Assembly: GCA_009760885.1 (NCBI GenBank)
Contig: CM019719.1
Coordinates: 34,327,584-34,391,583 of the forward strand
Direction of reading: 5' to 3'
Length of the DNA: 64,000 nt
Origin: Achatina immaculata
Taxonomy: Eukaryota; Mollusca; Gastropoda; Stylommatophora; Achatinidae
The first letter of the stretch is position 1; every line of letters starts with the position of its first letter. Shown here one piece after another: positions 10,283 through 20,830 of this stretch. The translations under genes and the position numbers were made by a program. Below the pieces are notes generated by a model. The model was not told the origin of the DNA. It ran no database searches and was given only the letters and a program-made list of their open reading frames with translations.

Positions 10283-10941
10283 ACCTTTACCTTTACAGAA
10301 AGAAAACAAACAAACGTTGATTGAAACGTCGGATAATGTATAATATTAAGCTTCTGTTGGCCGTGCTTCATGTCATAAAACAAGGACGTTTTAAGAATGA
10401 GCATCTTCCCAAAGCACTGGACAGTAATATAAATTATAGGCAGTTAATGTAAATGTAACAGATAAAGGTTTCTGCCAGGTTTCGCAATTCAGGACCTGCT
10501 GAACTCATTTCCTTTGAACTCCCTCTGAGACCAGTCAGAAAAAAGACACGCGCCCTGAGATCTGAGCTGAGTTTTCAGAATTAGAGTCAATGATTCTGAA
10601 AAGGTCGCCAGAAAACTTCCTGTATCGTCTTCCCACTGACTGGTCCACTGGGTAGTAATGATATTAGGGTGTTTGAGAGGCCGGTAGTTTAAATCTGTTG
10701 CAGAATTAGGAAAACTGAAGAAACTATGTTTATTAAGGCTGACGAGTCCAATAATGTAAAAGAAAATGTTTAGCGATATTCTGGACTACAGATGATATCT
10801 GGACTACAGATGATATCTGGACTACAGATACAGTCTGTAATATTTTCTGCAGCTTGAAATATAGAAAACGTGTATATCATAGAGTATACGGGACTTATAT
10901 CACCAGAATTCTTTTTATTAGTAGTACTAGTATTCTATATC
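10283..10941. other. No recognisable gene; small 18-bp triplication
   Basis: Mixed sequence. Three copies of an 18-bp unit (CTGGACTACAGATGATAT) occur at about 10780-10835. Nothing else is recognised. Confidence 0.5.
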
Positions 10942-11191
10942 CCTAGAACTGCGAGCTGGTATTCTTTGCAGCCGAAGGGGTGAAGATAGCGAGGCACAAC
11001 ATCGTGTCGGATTGGGAGAGGGTCACAGTAACTATTTTATCAATCCCTGAATGTAGCTAGAAAGCAGGGGTATGGAATACTTCTTTAGCGGACTCCATCA
11101 TCGTGGCGACCCATGAAGATCCATATCCCGTTAGCCAGGCCAAGCCTAATACTGGGGGTTACCAGCGGAAAGGCGGGATAGGGTCTTGGTC
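10942..11191 (+). mobile_element. Dispersed repeat DR1, copy 1
   Basis: Matches the other DR1 copies at GCGAGCTGGTATTCTTTGCA, AACATCGTGTCGGATTGGGA, AATACTTCTTTAGC and CCCGTTAGCCAGGC, ending at GATAGGGTCTTGGTCA. There a LINE-C insertion on the opposite strand begins at once. The translated left part reads like LVFFAAEGVK, resembling the frame kept in the 47.3-kb copy. The family is unidentified and this copy is non-coding. Confidence 0.75.
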
Positions 11192-11700
11192 ACCATCATC
11201 AGTTTCCATGCCGATAGGTGTTGGTGGTTACGCTTCTCAACAGATCTCGGTCCTTGACATTTTCAATCAGTTCACTTTGTGACTTTCTACTGTGCCATCG
11301 CGTTAGTCCGAACATGATTTTTTTATATTGTTCTTCCCCTGATTTTCTTCCCATTTATCTTTCCTGTTGTTATGGCGTATTCAAGCCTTTGCCTTTCTAC
11401 ATTTGCTTTTGTTAGACATCTCTTGTCTGTCATCTCAACTGCCCATGGTACTCTTAACATTCTTCTAACAAACCACATGTATGTTGCCTCTAGTGATATT
11501 AGCGTTGATCTGTTCAATATCCATGACTCACTTCCATATAGTAGGATAGGCTCAGTGTAACATTTGAGAACTCTCTTTCAGATGTTCAGAGATAGAGATA
11601 CATTTTCTCAAGACGTTTCTCGTTTGTTTGGAAGCTGTTCTTGGCCTGGCATATTCTTTCTTGGTTTCAGATGTGTATTTCCCAGGCTGATGTTACCCGA
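11192..11700 (-). mobile_element. LINE-C copy (relative of LINE-B)
   Basis: Read on the minus strand it gives QAKNSFQ, KRVLKCYTEPILLYGSESW, EATYMWFVRRMLRVPWAVEM and, in other frames, EYAITTGKINGKK. It keeps the block order of LINE-B with roughly half of the residues changed. It ends in a short ATCATC (antisense GAT) tail inside DR1. Stops and frameshifts show it is inactive. Confidence 0.8.
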
Positions 11701-12024
11701 GCGCCCAAAACTTTAAAAGTGTGCACCTGTCTCAAGGTTGCTCTGTGTATACTACAACATTGCATTTAGGCGAGTTCGACATTCATTGTACTGCGAAAAA
11801 CTAAAGATTATCCGTTAGCAAAAAGTGTAAAAGCTCAAACGCAAGTTAAGAAACAAAACATTTCACAACAGTTTTATGTGTGATACAGTTCTGAAGTATC
11901 AGTGTCTGGCGGAGGTCAGAAAAATAACTGGAAAGTGGTATACACAGACAGCAGGTCTTCTGTCTCAAGATTAATAGTAAAGAGGACAGCAAAGCAATGA
12001 GCACAGCAAAGTCTGAAATAGCAA

Positions 12025-12695
12025 ACAGTAAAACAAGTAGAGTCTGACAGAGCAGACAGCAAAGCAACAAACAGAGTCTGACAGAGCAGACAGCAAAGCA
12101 ACAAACAGAGTCTGACAGAGCAGACAGCAAAGCAACAAACAGAGTTTGACAGAGCAGACAGGAAAGCAACAGAGTCTGACAGAGCAGACAGCAAAGCAAC
12201 AAACAGAGTCTGACAGAGTAGACAGCAAAGGAACAAACGGAACCTGACAGAGTAGATAGCAAAGCAACAAACAGAGTCTGACAGAGCAGACAGCAAAGCA
12301 ACAAACAGAGTCTGACAGAGCAGATGGCAAAGCAACAAACAGAGTTTGACAGAGCAGACAGCAAAGCAACAAATAGAGTCTGACAATGTAGAGAGCAAAG
12401 CAACAAACAGAGTTTGACAGAGTAGACAGCAAAGCAACAAACAGAGTCTGACAGAGCAGACAGCAAAGCAACAAACAGGGTTTGACAGAGCAGACAAGGA
12501 AGCAACAAACAGAGTCTGACAGAACAGACAGCAAAGCAACAAATAGAGTCTGACAGTGTAGAGAGCAAAGCAACAAACAGAGTTTGACAGAGTAGACAGC
12601 AAAGCAACAAACAGAGTCTGACAGAGCAGATAGCAAAGCAACAAACAGAGCCTGACAGAGCAGATAGCAAAGCAACAGAGTCTGAAATTCACGTT
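12025..12695. repeat. 34-bp minisatellite with all minus-strand frames open
   Basis: About twenty copies of a 34-bp unit carry AGCAAAGCAACAAACAGAGT and CTGACAGAGCAGAC. Since 34 is not a multiple of three, each reading frame cycles through all phases every 102 bp. The unit has no stop in any minus-strand phase, so three overlapping cysteine/leucine-rich frames of over 230 codons appear. They are artefacts. Confidence 0.97.
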
Positions 12696-13039
12696 CTAAA
12701 ACAGTTCCAGAGACTGTACATAAAAGATGATCAAGATCCTCGTGTCACTGTTATATTTTAGTGAAAAGAAACCTTGGATGCAATGGAAAGAAACATCAAT
12801 CAAATTAATGCAGAAGGCCTCATACGTTGATAAATAGTTGGATATTGATAAATACATATAGCCTTAGCGTTCCGATGTGTTGCGGAGCTGACGGCTCCAT
12901 CAAGTAAAGACCTGGGACGTGAAGCGAATTTCATAAAGGTCATTACACCTGGTCCTTCACGTTGGGGATTTTGAAGTTGGGCCAGTGACCTACCAAACTA
13001 AAGCAAAAGAAGTGTTACAGAAACATCAACAAAAGAGTG
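12696..13039. other. No recognisable gene
   Basis: Unique-looking sequence between the 34-bp array and a LINE remnant. I see no motif. Confidence 0.4.
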
Positions 13040-13742
13040 TACATGTCAACTCTTTGAAAAGAACAGACATTGAGAACACTACTAAAGAGGTCAAAAGACG
13101 AAGATGGAAATGGCTGGGCCCCTTTACTCAGTTCAATTCAGTCATTTGTATGTCCCTTGCGGAGCATTGCCTCCCTAACAGCTCTCCTGTAGGCCTCATT
13201 GTTGTACGCAAGATGGCCTGCTGCTGATGCATCCATTTGCAGATCATCAACAATGTCTTGCAGCCATCTTTGCCTTAGTCTTCCCCTCTTTCTTTTTCCC
13301 ATTATGTACCCTACCAAGACGGTCTTCTCTAAATTATCACGACGTTTAATGTGTCCAAAATATTTAAATTTTCTCTGTTTAATCCTCGTTACTAGCCAGC
13401 CTTCTTCAATATTAAGTTCTTGTAGTGTGGATATATTTGGTTTTTTTTTTGTGTCCACGATATTTGAAGAATATCTACGAATAAAAAAAATAAAAGGCAC
13501 ACCTTGTATCGCCTTGACTGGGACACTTCAAAGGAAAAGAAAGAAGGGAGCAAGCCATTGGGAACATGGAGACACACAAGACAGGAAGAACTAAAGGAAG
13601 AGGGGAAAGACATGGTTTGGGGTATTCCGACCTGCTCAAGACAGGATTGGCTAGAGAACTTTTGTTGATGTCTTATGCTCGATTAGGAGTACAAATGATG
13701 GTGATGATGATGATGATGATGACGACGATGATGATGATGATA
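13040..13742 (+). mobile_element. LINE-J C-terminal region, split by LINE-A
   Basis: The left part (to about 13123) reads TDIENTTKEVKRRRWKWLG, the RRW.W.G motif that precedes the G-H block in many LINE C-termini. The right part (from about 13490) continues with PCIALTGTLQRKRKKG, then in other frames GKTWFGVFRPAQDR and WRTFVDVLCSIRS, and ends in a (GAT)n run at 13695-13742. Together they form one colinear domain with a 370-bp LINE-A fragment in the middle on the opposite strand. Multiple frame breaks make it inactive. Confidence 0.7.
13124..13487 (-). mobile_element. LINE-A copy nested in LINE-J
   Basis: A minus-strand frame of 120 codons reads ISTLQELNIEEGWLVTRI, FKYFGHIKRRDNLEKT and MGKRKRGRLRQRWLQDIV. 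It ends at RKGHTND, matching the C-terminus of the 50-kb LINE-A ORF. Only the last ~115 codons remain, which is a severe 5' truncation. Unlike most copies here, this short stretch keeps an open frame. Confidence 0.88.
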
Positions 13743-14395
13743 CAGTACTTCAATGTCAGTACTCATGTGCGTCTTAAAATACAAAAGCAAACTAGAACGA
13801 GCTTGTAATTTGTACACAAATAAGATAACTTTTGCATACTCTACAAAAATATTCGTAAAATTACATTTAAAAAAAATCCCTGCTATTCAATGGGCCGATG
13901 ATCGTAAAAATGAATCATCGTAAAGCGGGACGACGGAAAGCGGGGATTTCAGTCAGCGATACAGGTAAACAGACAAGAGTATAAAATATACAAAATATCT
14001 AAGCACACAGACACCAGATATGACAGACTAGTATAGACACAGTGATAAGACAAGCAACACAGGATGGACAGACAACTGGGCAATCATAAGAGAATAACTG
14101 ACAAAAACAAAAAAAAAGAACCAAACTGCATGAATCATTTCAAAATCTCATTGAAAGCATTTATGCGTAGATACAAACTAAATGATATGAAGTAGTAAGT
14201 AGCTGTCTTAAATTTAACGAAGCGTATGTTACTTCCAGCTGGGGGGAACATATATTCCCCTGGGCACAGAGACCTCAGAGAGGGATTTTGTAAGGTAGTG
14301 TTAAAATATGTTCCTTAATTCCTCCTCCACCTCCATCCTTCCCCCTTTCTGTTGATCCTTTTGATTAGCCATTCTGTTTTTAACCTCTACGAACC
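13743..14395. other. No recognisable gene
   Basis: AT-rich unique sequence with no repeats or motifs that I can name. Confidence 0.4.
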
Positions 14396-14735
14396 TCCCT
14401 ATCCCTTAAAACAGGGGACAGCCATTCAAGCCACCTCCTAAAAACAGAGGAAGCCATCCAAGTTCCCCTCTTTAAAACAGAGGAAGCCATCCAAGTTCCC
14501 CTCTTTAAAACAGAGGAAGCCATCCAAGTTCCCCTCTTTAAAACAGGGGACAGCTCTCTGAGCCCTCTCATTGAAACAGAGGAAAACCCTATAAGGTCCC
14601 TACTTTAAAACAGGCGACAGCTCTCCATGACCTCTCCTTGAAACAGAGAAAGCCTTTCGATGACCCCTCCTTAAAACGGGACAGTCATCCGAAGCCCCTT
14701 CTTAAAAACAGAGGAAGCACGGGCAGGGAGAAACG
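14396..14735. repeat. 33-bp degenerate minisatellite
   Basis: About ten units of roughly 33 bp carry TTTAAAACAGAGGAAGCCAT and CAAGTTCCCC. The central three are identical and the outer ones diverged. The 11-codon period gives a repeated minus-strand peptide (KRGTWMASSVL), which I regard as an artefact. A C-homopolymer follows at 14756-14769. Confidence 0.9.
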
Positions 14736-14866
14736 CACCGGGCGGACATCCACCCGCCCCCCCCCCCCCAACAACCCACCACCACCCCCTCGTGATTAGA
14801 CCTGCCTGTTATTTATGAGCATGTGAGAAGTTGAGGAGAACAATTAAAGCATTGCCCTGTTTCCAG

Positions 14867-15168
14867 GAAGAGCAAAAACAAAAAATGGCCAAGATTCTAT
14901 CCTACCATTATTGTTGGTGCTCCTGGTGACAGTCTGTTGTGTTGGAAGAAACCAGAACAACAGTAAGGAGGTCGAAGAGGACAAACCCGCTTTGTCAAAT
15001 TTGCTTCTGAAACTAAAGCACTCTGGTCCACCACAGCTGCCTGTAATCACTGAACCTGACAAACGAAGACTGGCGTGGTATGCAAGCTTCCTTCCAGGCA
15101 TTGCTTACCTATTGACATTAGCTTACCTACGTTATCTTAAGACGTCTCACTCAACTCCATTCTAGCTG
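14867..15168 (+). other. Candidate host exon: hydrophobic/secretory segment
   Basis: This is the only stretch that looks like host coding sequence. A good 3' splice-acceptor context (TTGCCCTGTTTCCAG) ends at 14866. From there one frame stays open to a stop at 15166-15168 and encodes PLLLVLLVTVCCVG, a signal-peptide or membrane-like segment. Next come an acidic linker, a basic KRR site, and a second hydrophobic stretch near YLLTLAYLRYL. An ATG in a strong context (AAAAATGGCC) at 14885 is in a different frame: it gives MAKILS and would join the hydrophobic core only after a one-base insertion or two-base deletion. Either this is an internal exon, a broken gene, or there is an assembly indel. 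A possible donor (GTATGC) lies at 15078. I do not recognise the product. DR1 follows 20 bp later. Confidence 0.3.
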
Positions 15169-15186
15169 ATACTTATATTTCTTCTT

Positions 15187-15545
15187 CAGTCTCTCTGGAA
15201 TTGGCAGCTGGTGTTCTTTGCGGCCCGTGAAGTGAAGATGTTGAGGAACAGCGTTGTGTCGCCTAGGGAGTGGGTCATAGCAGCTGTTTTTCCAGTTCCT
15301 GAACGCGGTTAAAAAGCAATACTTCTTTAACAGACTCCATCACCTTGTGAACAGTGGCAATCCTTGTCCCGTTAGCCGGGCTGCAACTGTTACTGGGGGA
15401 ACCAACGGAGAAGTGGGAGAGGGTCTTGATCAGCTCTGATTCGCCAACCCTGAAGGCAGCATGTCAGATTATGGTCGCTGAGCGCCAAAACGGAAAGCGT
15501 CTTGGCAAACGTATTTTTGATACGTACTGTTGCCAGAAGCAGCGG
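15187..15545 (+). mobile_element. DR1 copy 2, longest alignable example
   Basis: Begins after TTCTTCTTC with TCTCTCTGGAATTGGCAGCT and continues through AGATGTTGAGGAACAGCGTT, GACTCCATCACC, CCCGTTAGCCGGGCTG and GAGGGTCTTGATCAGC to CGTCTTGGCAAACG. The right half has an open frame from 15354 beginning MAILVPLAG. The left half translates as LVFFAAREVKMLRNSVV, similar to LVLYAAEAVKMMSRSIV in the 47.3-kb copy. It carries stops between the two halves. Family and function are unknown. Confidence 0.75.
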
Positions 15546-15554
15546 GGCTGATTC

Positions 15555-15665
15555 GTTGTCCAGTGAGCTACCATTTCCCTGCCTAGATGGTTGCTCTTCT
15601 TGCTGGAGTCCAGAGTTCTAATCCCTCTTATTCTCTTACTGTCCTTATTTCTCACACAAGAAGTA
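15555..15665 (+). mobile_element. tRNA-derived SINE head (group V), diverged
   Basis: TAGATGGTTGCTCTTCTTGC followed by TGGAGTCCAGAGTTCTAATC aligns with the clearer copies at 23.7 and 57.2 kb, with a decayed B-box-like element. It is directly joined to the right end of DR1. Confidence 0.5.
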
Positions 15666-16370
15666 ATCCGAAGTGTTCTTCTTCCTTAGTTGGCTGTGCA
15701 TAATCCTCGTTGTTTCTCACGTCTTGGAGAATACACAAGATGGTGTCTTCCAGGTTAGCTTTCCATCACATGCAATGCTAGGCTGTTGTGATACAGGTTT
15801 CCAGGAAGTTCCATTCCAAGATGAAATAGAGTGTTTGCTGCGTATGGGTCGCGAGCCCTAAATTTAATATTCAGAGCAGTTCATGTATTTTGGTAACAAT
15901 ATGGTTCCTTTCTTCGCATTCCTGTCTTATTTTGCGTAACTAATTTCGACGTTTATCATAGGTTTAGTTAGTCTAAAATACCCCGGCCTGTCTTATCCTC
16001 GTTATGACCTCCTTGTCTTCGTTTCAGCACTCAATGTACCATGTATTGTTCATCTATCTCAAAGTTTATATAGAGCATGGGGGCGGTGCCCTAGAGAACT
16101 TGACGTGGTGAGGAATGTTGATGAGTAAACAGTCCTGATCTCTGTTGAGACGCTACATCATTCTGTTTGACAAGGATGTGACGTCACAGCTGCCATGATT
16201 GAGCTTGAGCTGAATGAACGAGAGAAGAGCATTTATGGTTGGGGGGGGGGAACGTGCTAGTTAAAACTATATATAGATAATTTTCTTCATCTGAGTGTCC
16301 GTGTGCATTTTAAAATAATATCTCATTTTAATACATCCTTTCCTCAGGGGTCCATTTGAGCATCTTAACA
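15666..16370. other. No recognisable gene
   Basis: Mixed sequence with a short G run near 16240. I see no exon, repeat or LINE motif. Confidence 0.4.
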
Positions 16371-16375
16371 TATAT

Positions 16376-16556
16376 TAACAACAACAACAATAACAACAAC
16401 AACAAAGGGCAGAATTCACCTTCCTCTTGCGTAGCCGTTCACTGTCTCTTCTTTCTTGTCCGCGATATGTTTGTTTCTATATCTTTCTTGTCCGCGTCAT
16501 GTTTGTTTCTATATCTTTCTTGTCCGCGTCATGTTTGTTTCTATATCTTTATTGTA
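16376..16556. repeat. (AAC)n microsatellite and 30-bp minisatellite
   Basis: 16376-16404 is an AAC run with one AAT. At about 16458-16556 three to four copies of a 30-bp unit occur, containing TTTCTTGTCCGCGTCATGTT. The associated plus-strand frame is repeat-driven. Confidence 0.85.
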
Positions 16557-18385
16557 TGCCGTTTTATTATTTCAGTGAGTCTTTTGTTTTCTTAGTTATG
16601 AACTAAGTATACTTTTTTTTCTTACGAGAAATGAGCGCATTATTTGAGAAAAAAGATGAAGTTTCAAAGATATGACGTATTATAATGCCACAACACCAGT
16701 ACAATGCCAGTTACGGCGCAAAAAAAAAATCGTATTTTAATTTTGTCTCTTGTCATTTTTGATGCGTTACATCTAGATTTGAAATAATTTCTTCGTTAGA
16801 TAATAGAAAACGAAAATGAAAGCGTTACTTAGGACGGTAACATTTTCATCTATAGATACTTCAGAGGCACATTCAGGACCGTATGTGAGAGGAATGTATA
16901 GCAATGATGTTCGGCCATGACCCTATTCCAACTACAGCCTAATGCCTGTAGTCCATTAGTGCAAAACGACTGTTTACAAGTCCAGTACAAGGATGTGTGA
17001 CAGTACAATGGCCGTTTGTTGTGACTTTTTTATGATCAAGAGCCTGGAGTAAAAAAAAAAAGAAACTCTTAGTAAAACTAAACGGATTAACAAAATAATT
17101 CCACTAAGGAATGCAGATTAAAAACTCAAGTAGTTTTGATCTCTAAAACTAGGAAATAAAGGGTACAACTTGACACGTTTAAAGACGCGAGGTTAGTAAA
17201 TGAATGTATAACAAGGCCTTGGTCCAGCAGTGTTATTACTGAAAGATCTTTTTTATGTCGTGAACTAGAAACTCTTGGGAACTGAAACTCAGCAAAGAGC
17301 ACAATGGTCGCAGTTCTAAGAAGAGAACAGCTAGAAAGAAAGGGGATGAGAAACAATCTAAAAATTGGAAACTGGACCAATAAAACGAAACCTCAGGATG
17401 AGCAGATAAGGACCGCTTTATTTCCAAACATGTGGCCATAAAGACATATAAAGCTGAAGATCAGAAGCATGTTTTTACAATATTTCTTTCTACTCTTTTC
17501 TTTCATATTGGCATCTTTTTTATATTTATTTGTAAATGATTTTAAATGATGCCTCATCACACAACTCTACGTGTTGTTAGTATCCGTTAATTTTTAATCA
17601 AAACATAAAAGTGGAAAAAAAAATCTCAGACGCTCATCAGATAAACCGTTGATAACGTGGACCCTACGTGCTCATCTGCCTCAGACACAGTTCATAGAGG
17701 TCTCCTGCAGATGCTATGAAGAACCGCAACTTTCAGATGGTGTGGCTAGATATGCTGCATTTCTGTCCTTCACGTAACATCAGTTTTAATTTGGATTTCT
17801 TGGATTTATTTGGTTTGTATAGGAATGTTCCCGAGATACAGCCCTGTCTTACTCCCTAATGCTGAATAATGAAATGCAACAAATAACTAGCCAGCAGCAA
17901 GCACTTTTCTTGCTGTCTGCAGTCAGTGCCAATCTTATCTAACGCAAGAAATAAATATCAAACAGTGCCAGCAAAGACACAGGAGATAAACTCAGTATGT
18001 CACTGTGTAGAACAGAATGATGAATGAAAACATCAGAAAATTGGCTAATATGGCGCCTTGCCACACTTGTAGAGGTATACGGAAAATAAAACGGTCATAA
18101 CGTGGACATTTTCTCAGATTACATCCTATCAATAACATTCAGCGTCCTCTAGAGAAACATTCAAGAGGATGATGGATATAAGTAAATTAACTTTGGAAAA
18201 GCACGACGCACATATCAAGTTAACACTGGCCACAGGGATCACTCTGAAACGAAGTTTTTTTTTTAAAAAAGCAGTTTTTTTGTCTTTTCAAACCGTAGAA
18301 CACGGGATGGATTCGATAATTCGGCTTTCGATATCTGAACGTCAACGCTTGAAAAGTTATATTTAAGTGTTATGAGTACTCCTCA
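16557..18385. other. Long stretch without recognisable gene
   Basis: About 1.8 kb of AT-rich, apparently unique sequence. Frames of 60-85 codons on both strands carry no motif. There are homopolymers near 16720, 17050 and 18260. I see nothing I can name. Confidence 0.4.
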
Positions 18386-19205
18386 TCATCATCATTCATT
18401 CATTTGCATGTCTTGTGAAACTTTGCCTCCCTAACAGAACTCCTGTAGGCCCCTCGGTTGTGAGCAAGATGGCCTGTTGCTGATGCATCCATTTGCAGAT
18501 TATAAACGATGTCTTGCAGCCATATTCGCCTTGGTCTTTCTCTCTTTCTTTTTCCCATTATGTACCCTTCCAAGACGGTCTTCTCTAAATTATCATGACG
18601 TTTAATGTGTCCAAAATATTTATGTCTTCTCTGTTTAATCCTCTTTACTAGCCAGCCTTCTTCAATATTAAGTTCTTGTAGTATGGATATATTTCTTATT
18701 TTTTATGTCTGTGATATTTGAAGACCTCTTCTGTAGCATTTACATTCAAAGCCATTTATGTGTTTCTCAGCTGTTTTGTTAAGTGTCCAAGTCTCACAGG
18801 CATATTTTGCGATGGTGAACATGCATGCCTGCCCTTAAAAATCTTATTTTTGTGCTTCTGTCTGTTCCGCTCCACAGATTCTTTAGTTGTTTTATTTTCT
18901 GAAGAGCGATAGATGTCCTCCTTTTAATTTCCCTCATTGTATCTCCTTATTAGTTAGTAGTGATCCAAGATATTCAAAACTCTCCACTTCTTGTAGTTTT
19001 TCCTCATTGATACATATTTCGGCTGCCTTGTTTGTTTTGTCAGTTGTAATCAATTTAGTTTTCTTCGCATTAAGATAGAGGTTTTGCTCTTCGCTGTTCT
19101 TATGGACTGACATAATTAGTTTTTCCATTCATTTTTGTGTTGTGGACAGTAATACTGTGTCATCAGCATATCTAATCTCTGGTATTTCATAACTTCCAAT
19201 TGTTG
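18386..19205 (-). mobile_element. LINE-A copy including the YADD region
   Basis: Reverse complement of about 50820-51600 of LINE-A. On the minus strand it begins with the segment encoding YEIPEIRYADD (19205-19155), followed by SEEQNLYLNAKKTKL, VESFEYLGSLLTN, the cysteine-rich block, FGHIKRHDN-like residues and the GRPRR..LQD end. It finishes at an ATGATGATGA (sense) tail. Frameshifts and stops are scattered. It is truncated just upstream of reverse transcriptase motif C. Confidence 0.9.
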
Positions 19206-19565
19206 TGAGTACTACACATCTTTATAAAAGGATTTAAAGGTAATTACTAGTAGCTAGAACAAATACTAATGCTCACATATAAATACAAACTGGTTACGTT
19301 TATCTCTTAGCATGGCATAATCTTCAGGTTCCCTCAAACTCTATGTACTTATTACCCAGAAAATTGTGGAAGCAACTTTCACGATGGGGAGCTAATGAAT
19401 TCTAAAGACAAGCAACATTAGAATCATTGACTTAAAATTTCTAACGAAGGTAAAAGATTTTGAGATGGGATATTACAACAAGAAAATATGTTGTGTCCTC
19501 TTGGAAGATACAAATTCTTTATGCAGATAAAAGAAACTGTAGAAAATAGGTCAGATGGGAAGAAC
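19206..19565. other. No recognisable gene
   Basis: Unique AT-rich sequence between LINE-A and a MITE. I see nothing. Confidence 0.4.
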
Positions 19566-19788
19566 CAGTGGTTCTCAACCTTTTCCTTGTCCATGGACCC
19601 CCTTTCCGGTCTTAGAACAGCTGTGGGCCCTCAGAATAATAAAGCAATAAATGGATTCAAAATGGTCCCATTTATTTATTTTTTTTTAAACTAGTCAAAT
19701 TCATTTTCTGGTCCGTCGACTCCCCACCCCAAAAATAAATCCTTCTGTGGATAGCTGGGGTCCATGGATCCCAAGTTAAGATCCACTA
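19566..19788. mobile_element. hAT-like MITE
   Basis: Starts CAGTGGTTCTCAACCTT and ends AAGTTAAGATCCACTA, which is its imperfect inverted complement. Internally it has CCATGGACCCCCTTTCCGG and GGGGTCCATGGATCCC near the ends. The CAG-GGTTCTCAACC type of terminus is characteristic of hAT-derived non-autonomous elements. No ORF and no clear 8-bp duplication survive. Confidence 0.6.
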
Positions 19789-19872
19789 CCATTGACAGAA
19801 TAAGACCTCTTAGATATCGAAGATGGGATGTCTCCAGCCCGTGGTGTTAGCTGAAAATAATTATGGTCACTA

Positions 19873-19876
<4 letters not shown>

Positions 19877-19922
<46 letters not shown>
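19877..19922. repeat. (TA)n microsatellite
   Basis: Pure TA run of about 23 repeats. Confidence 0.98.
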
Positions 19923-19926
<4 letters not shown>

Positions 19927-20212
19927 ATAACAATCATTAACATCCATTCATATGATAGAACATGATCTGTAGCTGATTTTATTTGACATGGACCGCCCCA
20001 TCCAGACAGGTCTTAAATTTAATGAATAACTGACCATTTAAAAAATCCTTTTTACATCTACAGTTAATGGTCTTTCATCATTTACATTTGCCGCGTAAAC
20101 AAGTTTGATAAAAAATTGTATGTTTTGCATTAAACGTAATGAAAACCTCTGGGTTAAGTCAGGCTGTGGAGAACCTCTATAAAGGGCCGTTAATGGTGAT
20201 AATAAAAAAAGG

Positions 20213-20470
20213 TAAAAGTAAACCCTGTTATGTCACGAGGGCACATAAGGAATATAGTGGCGATGCCCGTATATTCCTTGACCTGTCGGTACACCAGATG
20301 ATGATGATGTGGTCAGCTTCATGCCTGGCCGTCTTTCATCCAGCATCTCCAGAAGAAGCGGGATACCCATTTCTGCGGCTGTGACTTGGGCGCCTTCGGA
20401 CGGATTCGAACTACCAACCTTCGCCATGAGAGACTAGTACACTAATCACTTCGCCACTCATGCGCCCATA
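20213..20470 (-). mobile_element. tRNA-derived SINE (group T)
   Basis: On the minus strand the head reads GCGCATGAGTGGCGAAGTGA, with an A-box-like TGGCGAAGTGATTAGTG. A B-box GTAGTTCGAATCC follows about 50 bases later and CCGAAGGCGCC closes the acceptor-like stem. The body then carries GGCCAGGCATGAAGCTGACC, and the 3' end is TTTACTTTTACC. Related heads occur at 51.9 and 63.0 kb, and a related body occurs at 10.0 kb. The promoter boxes imply RNA polymerase III origin. Confidence 0.72.
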
Positions 20471-20830
20471 CGGCGATAACAAACAATAAACCATTCACAG
20501 ATTATTGTTCTTATAGGAACCAGAAATGAAGAATGCTAACGAAATAAAAAATTCGATGACATTTGATTGTCTCAACGGGCGAAGTCAGAAGAATTCTTAA
20601 CCCGCAATAAAGAAATAATATAACTATGATATACAAAACAACATTAACTACTACACACATACAAAACTCTCAAATCACAATCAAATAAGCAAAACTATAA
20701 CTATTACTATTATTATTGTTATTAGACGTAGTAAAATATTACTAAGTGTCTGCAGTATACACGTGTTATGAGAGAGCCATTCCGAATTGTAAGAAAATTA
20801 GGAATTCATTTCAAAGACCAGCAGCTTACA
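20471..20830. other. No recognisable gene
   Basis: AT-rich sequence with an ACTATTATTATT patch near 20702. I see nothing else. Confidence 0.4.

Noticed and set aside
11846..12692. Three overlapping cysteine/leucine-rich ORFs, looking like a repetitive secreted protein
   Set aside because: All three frames of the same strand are open because of the 34-bp unit; no signal of selection for one frame.
15354..15551. 65-codon ORF considered as a small gene
   Set aside because: It lies inside a DR1 copy and matches fragments in other DR1 copies, so it is repeat-derived.
19566..19788. Exact 8-bp target-site duplication of the hAT-like MITE
   Set aside because: The flanking octamers (GGAAGAAC and CCATTGAC) do not match, so only the terminal inverted repeats support the call.
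20390..20465. Possible functional tRNA gene
   Set aside because: A- and B-box are present but acceptor and anticodon stems do not close convincingly, and a SINE body with TTTACC tail follows.
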